From: an uncultured Roseovarius sp.
Lineage (GTDB): Bacteria > Pseudomonadota > Alphaproteobacteria > Rhodobacterales > Rhodobacteraceae
Assembly: GCA_913055965.1 (NCBI GenBank)
Contig: CAJXKX010000064.1
Coordinates: 1-8,541, forward strand
Length of the DNA: 8,541 nucleotides
Direction: 5' to 3'
Made by a program: the position numbers and the translations under genes. A model generated the notes under the pieces. That model did not search any database. It saw only the letters and a list, made by a program, of their open reading frames with translations, and was not told the origin of the DNA. Within the stretch, counting starts at the first letter, position 1. Every line of letters starts with the position of its first letter. Shown piece by piece: positions 4,957 through 8,541 of this stretch.

Positions 4957-5922
4957 TCAGGCAGGTTCCCGCAGCACCCTCGGCACCTTGAATTCGACGT
5001 TTTCCTGCGCGGTCTCGATCACCTCGACGGTCACGTCATAGCGGGCGCGGAAGGCGTCGATCACCTCGTTGACCAGCACCTCGGGGGCCGAGGCGCCGGC
5101 GGTGATGCCGATGGAGGCGATGCCGTCGAGCGCGCGCCAGTCGATATCGGCGGCGCGCTGCACAAGTTGCGCATAAAAGCAGCCCGCGCGCGCGCCGACC
5201 TCGACGAGGCGTTTCGAGTTGGACGAGTTGGGCGCGCCCACCACGAGCATCGCCTCGGCGCGTTTCGCCATCGCCTTCACGGCCTCCTGCCGGTTGGTGG
5301 TGGCGTAGCAGATGTCTTCCTTGTGGGGGCCGATGATGGCGGGAAAGCGGGCCTGAAGGGCGGCGACGATTTCGGCGGTATCATCGACCGACAGCGTGGT
5401 CTGCGTGACGAAGGCGAGGCGCGTCTCGTCGCGCACCTCGAGCGTCGCCACGTCGGCGGGCGTCTCGACCAGAAGCACCTCGCCCGGCGGCAACTGCCCC
5501 ATCGTGCCCACCGTCTCGGGGTGGCCGGCATGGCCGATCATCACGATCTGCAGCCCGTTCTCGTAGTGGCGTCCGGCCTCGATATGCACCTTCGACACCA
5601 GCGGGCAGGTGGCATCGACATAGAGCATCTGCCGCGCCGCCGCCGCCGCGGGCACGGATTTCGGCACGCCATGGGCGGAAAAGATCACCGGGCGGTCGTC
5701 GGGGCAGGCGTCCAGTTCCTCGACGAAGACGGCCCCCTTGGCGCGCAGATCGTCCACCACGTACTTGTTGTGCACGATCTCGTGCCGCACATAGACAGGC
5801 GCCCCCCATTTCGCGAGCGCCATTTCCACGATCTTGATGGCGCGGTCCACACCGGCGCAAAAGCCGCGCGGGGCGGCGAGCCAGAGGGTGAGCGGGGGTT
5901 TGGGTCTGTCGGTCTGCTGCAT
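4957..5922 (-). CDS. ispH: 4-hydroxy-3-methylbut-2-enyl diphosphate reductase
   Basis: 321 residues, normal for the family. It catalyses the last step of the MEP pathway, reducing HMBPP to isopentenyl and dimethylallyl diphosphate for isoprenoids such as quinones and carotenoids, in the cytoplasm. The three cysteines that ligate the iron-sulfur cluster are present: Cys22 (PRGFCAGV), Cys106 (DATCPLVSKVH) and Cys204 (EDICYATTNRQ). Substrate-binding residues are also in place: His51 (EIVHNKYVV), His84 (SAHGVP), His134 and Glu136 (GHAGHPETVG). The later motifs APNSSNSKRL and TAGASAPE follow. I chose the ATG at 5922 because the conserved block begins about 12 residues later; the frame stays open to 6033, but that extension overlaps the META gene and looks untranslated. 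No good Shine-Dalgarno precedes it. It lies 70 bases after the META gene on the same strand. Confidence 0.96.
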   Translation of the reverse strand: MQQTDRPKPPLTLWLAAPRGFCAGVDRAIKIVEMALAKWGAPVYVRHEIVHNKYVVDDLRAKGAVFVEELDACPDDRPVIFSAHGVPKSVPAAAAARQMLYVDATCPLVSKVHIEAGRHYENGLQIVMIGHAGHPETVGTMGQLPPGEVLLVETPADVATLEVRDETRLAFVTQTTLSVDDTAEIVAALQARFPAIIGPHKEDICYATTNRQEAVKAMAKRAEAMLVVGAPNSSNSKRLVEVGARAGCFYAQLVQRAADIDWRALDGIASIGITAGASAPEVLVNEVIDAFRARYDVTVEVIETAQENVEFKVPRVLREPA

Positions 5923-5992
5923 GGCCAAGAGGTAAGCCAGAGTGCGCCGCGCGTAAAGGGTGGCGGTGGCCGTGACGGGCCGCGCGGGGCCG

Positions 5993-6382
5993 CTATTTCC
6001 GGGCGCGGAACACCATCTCGCGGCCCGCATCATTGGTCAGCAGAAGCGTGTCGCCCGCGATCTCGGCGAGGGTCATGTCCTCTAGCGCGCGCAGATAGCG
6101 TGTCTCGGCCGCGAGGTCGGGGCAGGCGCGCTTCGTCGAAACGAGGCGTTCGGCGGAGAACCACGGATAGGGCACCGTCTGCTCGCCCGAGTAGCGGTTG
6201 CACGGGGCCTCGCCCGTGAGGCGCCCCTCTTCGGGAAAGGTGAGCGTGGCGCGCGCCGTGAAGGGGGCACCGTCGATGCTGTGCAAGACCCATGTCATCC
6301 CCTGCCCGCCATGGCCCGACACGGTCTCGTCCTTGCAATGGCCGAGCGCCGAGAGGGCGGCGAGCACGAGGGCGAGGCGCAT
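5993..6382 (-). CDS. META-domain (HslJ-like) envelope protein
   Basis: 129 residues. A hydrophobic N-terminus (MRLALVLAALSALG) is followed by Cys16 and suggests export. The residue before the cysteine is His (LGHC), which is outside the usual lipobox, so it may be a poor lipoprotein signal or an ordinary secreted protein. The remainder has the META pattern: MTWVLHSIDG (29-38), CNRYSGE (61-67), the conserved STKRACPDLAAETRYLRAL (82-100) and a C-terminal strand TLLLTNDAGREMVF. META proteins of the HslJ type are linked to envelope stress and novobiocin resistance in E. coli; the biochemical role is unclear. The ATG at 6382 has GGTGA at the right distance, overlapping the TetR gene's stop codon. 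It lies five bases after that gene and is probably cotranscribed with it. Confidence 0.85.
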   Translation of the reverse strand: MRLALVLAALSALGHCKDETVSGHGGQGMTWVLHSIDGAPFTARATLTFPEEGRLTGEAPCNRYSGEQTVPYPWFSAERLVSTKRACPDLAAETRYLRALEDMTLAEIAGDTLLLTNDAGREMVFRARK

Positions 6383-6387
6383 GGCGA

Positions 6388-6930
6388 TCACCGCAGCGCC
6401 AGAACCAGATCGACCAGCGAGCCGATGGCGTCGCGGTTGGCCGCGGGACCGCCGAGCGATTGCATGCCGATGGCCGCTCCGAGCAGGATGCGCGCCATGT
6501 CGGGGTTGGCGATGCCGCATTTCGCGAGCAGCGCGCCCAGCCGATCGAGGCGGCGGGCGTCGGTCTCGGCGAGGCAGCGCGCCACGAGGCTGTCGGTGGC
6601 GGACCAGGCGCGGATCGCCGGTTCGGCGGCTTGCGCCGTGCCCGCCGCGGGGGCGGCGATGGCCTGCGCCGTGGCGCGCAGGCGCGCTGCGGCGGGCGCA
6701 TCCTCGTCGGTGCCGAGCGCGGCCTCGGCCGCTGCCTGCCAGCGGGCGAGCAGCGCGGCGGAATAGGCCGGAACATCCGCGAAATGCCAGTAGAACGAGC
6801 CCTTGGTGGTGCCGAGGCGGCGCGCCAGCGGTTCGGCCCCGAGCGCCGCCGGCCCGGCCTCGCACAGCGCGTCGAGCCCGGCGGCGAGCCAGGTGTCGGG
6901 GGTCAGGCGGGGGCGGCGCGGCGCGGTCAT
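6388..6930 (-). CDS. TetR-family transcriptional regulator
   Basis: 180 residues. The N-terminal DNA-binding domain (about 8-55) shows the TetR pattern: TPDTWLAAGLDALCEAG, then the helix-turn-helix LGAEPLARRLGTTKGSFYWHF (30-50), with the family-typical GSFYWHF at its end. The rest (60-180) is an alanine-rich helical region, the ligand-binding and dimerisation part, with no recognisable ligand signature. The ATG at 6930 starts the protein just before the conserved domain; the frame is open upstream to 7029 but that stretch lacks TetR features. The gene is divergent from phnC with 150 bases between. The META gene begins five bases after its stop, so the regulator may control its own operon. Confidence 0.9.
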   Translation of the reverse strand: MTAPRRPRLTPDTWLAAGLDALCEAGPAALGAEPLARRLGTTKGSFYWHFADVPAYSAALLARWQAAAEAALGTDEDAPAAARLRATAQAIAAPAAGTAQAAEPAIRAWSATDSLVARCLAETDARRLDRLGALLAKCGIANPDMARILLGAAIGMQSLGGPAANRDAIGSLVDLVLALR

Positions 6931-6998
6931 GCCTTCGTGCTTACGCGGTGGGCAGGGGGCACGGCAAGGGGCCAGATGGTCACGCGCCGGGCGGCGGG

Positions 6999-7040
6999 CT
7001 GTCACGAAAGCTTTGCACATCTGTTGCACGGTTTTCGCAT
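6999..7040 (+). promoter_or_regulatory. Candidate Pho-box array upstream of phnC
   Basis: CTGTCAC (6999-7005) matches six of seven bases of the Pho-box half-site. It is followed by three elements ending in GCAC, GCAC and GCAT at 7015-7018, 7026-7029 and 7037-7040, exactly 11 bases apart. PhoB sites are tandem 7-base elements repeating every 11 bases, so the phasing fits. The later elements diverge from CTGTCAT, and the first is 13 rather than 11 bases from the next when aligned on CAC. It lies 41-82 bases before the phnC start codon. A TAGAGA at 7049-7054, nine bases after the array, is a weak -10 candidate. Confidence 0.5.
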
Positions 7041-7080
7041 GGCGCGCCTAGAGAGCGCGCAACAGCCTTGGGGGTGATAC

Positions 7081-7905
7081 GTGCTGACAATCGACGCGCT
7101 GACCAAGCGATTTGGCCCGAACACCGCGGTCGATGCGGTGAGCCTGACGGTGGAGCGGCCCGCGATGATCGGGATCATCGGGCGCTCGGGGGCCGGGAAA
7201 TCCACCCTGCTGCGGATGATGAACCGGCTGAGCGACGCCACGTCGGGGCGCATCGTGTTCGAGGGGCGCGACGTGACGGCGCTCAAGGGTGCCGACAAGC
7301 GCGCCTGGCAGTCGCAATGCGCGATGATCTTCCAGCAGTTCAACCTCGTGCCGCGGATGGACGTGGTATCGAACGTGCTGCACGGCACGCTCAACCGCCG
7401 CTCGACGCTGGCCACGATGTTCAACCTTTATCCTGATGCGGATATTCACCGCGCCATCGAGATCCTCGACCGGCTGGGCATCGCCGATCATGCGCCGAAA
7501 CGCGCCGAGGCGCTGTCGGGCGGGCAGCAGCAGCGGGTGGCGATTGCCCGCGCGCTGATGCAGGACCCGAAGATCATTCTCGCCGACGAGCCCATCGCCA
7601 GCCTCGATCCGATGAACGCACAGATCGTGATGGACGCGCTGCGCCGCATCCACGAGGAAGACGGGCGCATGGTGATCGCCAACCTGCACACGCTGGATAC
7701 CGCGCGGCGCTATTGCGACCGGGTGATCGGGATGCTGCACGGGCGCGTGGTGTTCGACGGCACGCCCGAACAGCTGACCACCGGCGTGGCGCGCGACATC
7801 TACGGTGCCGATGCGAGCTTTTCCGAAGAGGCGACATCGACCTCCATCGAGACGCTGGACCGCGAGACCGTTCGCGCGCTTCGCGAGGCCGAGGCCGCGG
7901 TCTGA
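7081..7905 (+). CDS. phnC: Phosphonate/phosphate ABC transporter, ATP-binding protein PhnC
   Basis: 274 residues. It is the cytoplasmic ATPase that powers uptake of phosphonates (and often phosphate) with the PhnE permease and PhnD binding protein. All ATPase motifs are intact: Walker A GRSGAGKST (34-42), Q-loop FQQFNLV (84-90), signature LSGGQQQR (145-152), Walker B IILADEP (165-171), D-loop SLD (174-176) and switch His203 in NLHTLDTARRYC, a sequence typical of PhnC. The start is GTG at 7081, preceded at close distance by GGGGGTGAT. About 30 residues follow the usual PhnC end near IYG (240-242). This tail is rich in S, T, E and A and has no known motif. phnD follows after 66 bases. A Pho-box-like array upstream suggests phosphate-starvation control. 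Confidence 0.95.
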   Translation: MLTIDALTKRFGPNTAVDAVSLTVERPAMIGIIGRSGAGKSTLLRMMNRLSDATSGRIVFEGRDVTALKGADKRAWQSQCAMIFQQFNLVPRMDVVSNVLHGTLNRRSTLATMFNLYPDADIHRAIEILDRLGIADHAPKRAEALSGGQQQRVAIARALMQDPKIILADEPIASLDPMNAQIVMDALRRIHEEDGRMVIANLHTLDTARRYCDRVIGMLHGRVVFDGTPEQLTTGVARDIYGADASFSEEATSTSIETLDRETVRALREAEAAV

Positions 7906-7908
7906 CGA

Positions 7909-7937
7909 CCCCCTGGCCCGCCGGGGGGTGGCGGGCC
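7909..7937 (+). other. Strong stem-loop between phnC and phnD
   Basis: GGCCCGCC (7915-7922) and GGCGGGCC (7930-7937) are perfect 8-bp reverse complements around a seven-base loop. A competing pairing is CCCCC (7909-7913) with the G-run at 7923-7928. The structure begins four bases after the phnC stop and has no T-run, so it is unlikely to be a full terminator. Hairpins at this place in ABC-transporter operons often protect upstream mRNA or cause partial termination, giving unequal ATPase and binding-protein levels; that role here is inference. Confidence 0.55.
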
Positions 7938-7971
7938 GACAACCCAAGGCAATCCAACCGGAGAGAGACAC

Positions 7972-8541
7972 ATGACCAGACTGTTTGCCGCCATCGTGGC
8001 CACCACCGCCCTCGTCAGCCCCGCGCTGGCGCAGGACAAGATCGAGGAATTCCGCATCGGCGTGCTGGGCGGCGAGAACGCGCAGGACCGCATGGCCTCG
8101 AACGAATGCTACCGTGCCAAGGCCGAAGAGCTGCTCGGCGTGCCGGTCAAGCTGTTCACCCCCGCCGATTACGACGGCGTGATCCAGGGTCTGCTGGGCG
8201 GCACCATCGACATGGCGTGGCTGGGCGCCTCAGGCTATGCCAAGACCTATCTGGAAAACCCCGACGCGGTCGAACCGGTTCTGGTCAAGGTGAACCTGGA
8301 TGGCGGCTACGGCTATCACTCGATCGGTTTTGCCCGCAAGGACAGCGGCATCACCTCGCTGGAAGACATGAAGGACAAGACCTTCGGCTTTGGCGATCCG
8401 AACTCGACCTCGGGCTACCTGATTCCGTCCATCGAGATCCCGGTGGAAATCGGCGCCACCATGCAGTCGGGCGACTATTTCGGTGAGGTCAAGTTCACCG
8501 GCGGCCATGAGCAGACCATCGTTGCGGTCAACAATGGCGAC
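7972..8541 (+). CDS. phnD: Phosphonate/phosphate ABC transporter, periplasmic binding protein PhnD (5' part)
   Basis: The first 190 residues are present; the frame is still open at the window edge. A Sec signal peptide is clear: MTRLFAAIVATTALVSPALA with cleavage expected after Ala20 (ALA/QD). The mature part has family features: FRIGVLGGENAQDRM near the start, YDGVIQGLLGGTIDMAWLGASGY (about 65-87), where the protein loops over the ligand, and GFGDPNSTSGYLIP (133-146), the Ser/Thr-rich anion-binding loop of phosphonate- and phosphite-binding proteins. It captures the substrate in the periplasm and delivers it to the membrane permease. The ATG at 7972 has GGAGAGAG seven bases upstream. The ligand cannot be set between phosphonate, phosphate and phosphite from this fragment. 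It continues the phnC operon. Confidence 0.95.
   Translation, partial: MTRLFAAIVATTALVSPALAQDKIEEFRIGVLGGENAQDRMASNECYRAKAEELLGVPVKLFTPADYDGVIQGLLGGTIDMAWLGASGYAKTYLENPDAVEPVLVKVNLDGGYGYHSIGFARKDSGITSLEDMKDKTFGFGDPNSTSGYLIPSIEIPVEIGATMQSGDYFGEVKFTGGHEQTIVAVNNGD

Noticed and set aside
5960..5992. Short GGCC-rich hairpins between the META gene and ispH
   Set aside because: Several alternative four-base pairings of GGCC in very G/C-rich sequence. No stable single stem and no T-run, so neither a terminator nor an attenuator can be supported.
4891..6219. 442-residue plus-strand open frame opposite ispH
   Set aside because: ispH is unmistakable on the other strand with all cluster cysteines. The plus frame is His/Arg/Gly-rich and has no family pattern.
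6198..7436. 412-residue plus-strand open frame spanning the TetR gene and the start of phnC
   Set aside because: It crosses two clear genes in wrong frames and the protein is Arg/Ala-rich without motifs.
7048..7971. 307-residue minus-strand open frame opposite phnC
   Set aside because: phnC on the plus strand has every ATPase motif; the minus frame is its shadow.
1..8541. Mobile element, CRISPR array, defence island or toxin-antitoxin system
   Set aside because: No transposase, integrase, spaced repeats, target-site duplications or toxin/antitoxin-like gene pairs are present. All frames with protein-like character are accounted for.

Overview
The window reads as an ordinary chromosomal segment of a high-GC alphaproteobacterium, most likely Rhodobacterales (Roseobacter/Rhodobacter group). 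I base this on the strong G/C third-position bias in every gene, the style of the RNase HI, IspH and PhnC/PhnD proteins, and the compact operons with 4-8 base overlaps. The taxonomic call is an inference from protein style, not from a search. I see no insertion sequence, phage gene, CRISPR array or plasmid function, and no gene-free stretch longer than about 150 bases.

Layout from left to right. (1) A tRNA-Tyr(GUA) gene on the + strand at 70-153, with a plausible promoter just upstream. (2) A minus-strand run at 3277-207, in transcription order: a GNAT-type acetyltransferase, a small DUF3429-like membrane protein, a glutathione S-transferase family protein, ribonuclease HI (rnhA) and a TRIC/UPF0126 membrane protein. 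The last four are tightly packed: 10 bases, then an 8-base overlap, then a 4-base ATGA overlap. (3) A divergent pair: a minus-strand protein with four membrane helices fused to an SRPBCC (polyketide-cyclase-like) domain at 4286-3393, and a plus-strand HxlR-family regulator at 4385-4894. Their 98-base shared region holds two copies of one dyad, CTGAGT/CTGGGT-N11-ACTCAG, exactly 38 bases apart. (4) A minus-strand group at 6930-4957: TetR regulator, META-domain envelope protein and ispH (isoprenoid biosynthesis). (5) A plus-strand phosphonate/phosphate ABC transporter locus, phnC (7081-7905) and the 5' part of phnD (7972 to the window edge), preceded by an 11-base-phased repeat array that looks like a Pho-box region.

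How the genes work together. The rnhA group is a mixed housekeeping operon linked by translational coupling. The phnC/phnD pair is the start of a phosphorus-scavenging importer, probably switched on by PhoB, with a hairpin between the ATPase and binding-protein genes that may set their expression ratio. The HxlR/SRPBCC pair looks like a self-contained regulator-target module with shared operators, set between ispH and the rnhA group. It is the least ordinary part of the window and my best candidate for something undescribed, although I cannot name its ligand or function. I found no clear new defence or mobile system here.
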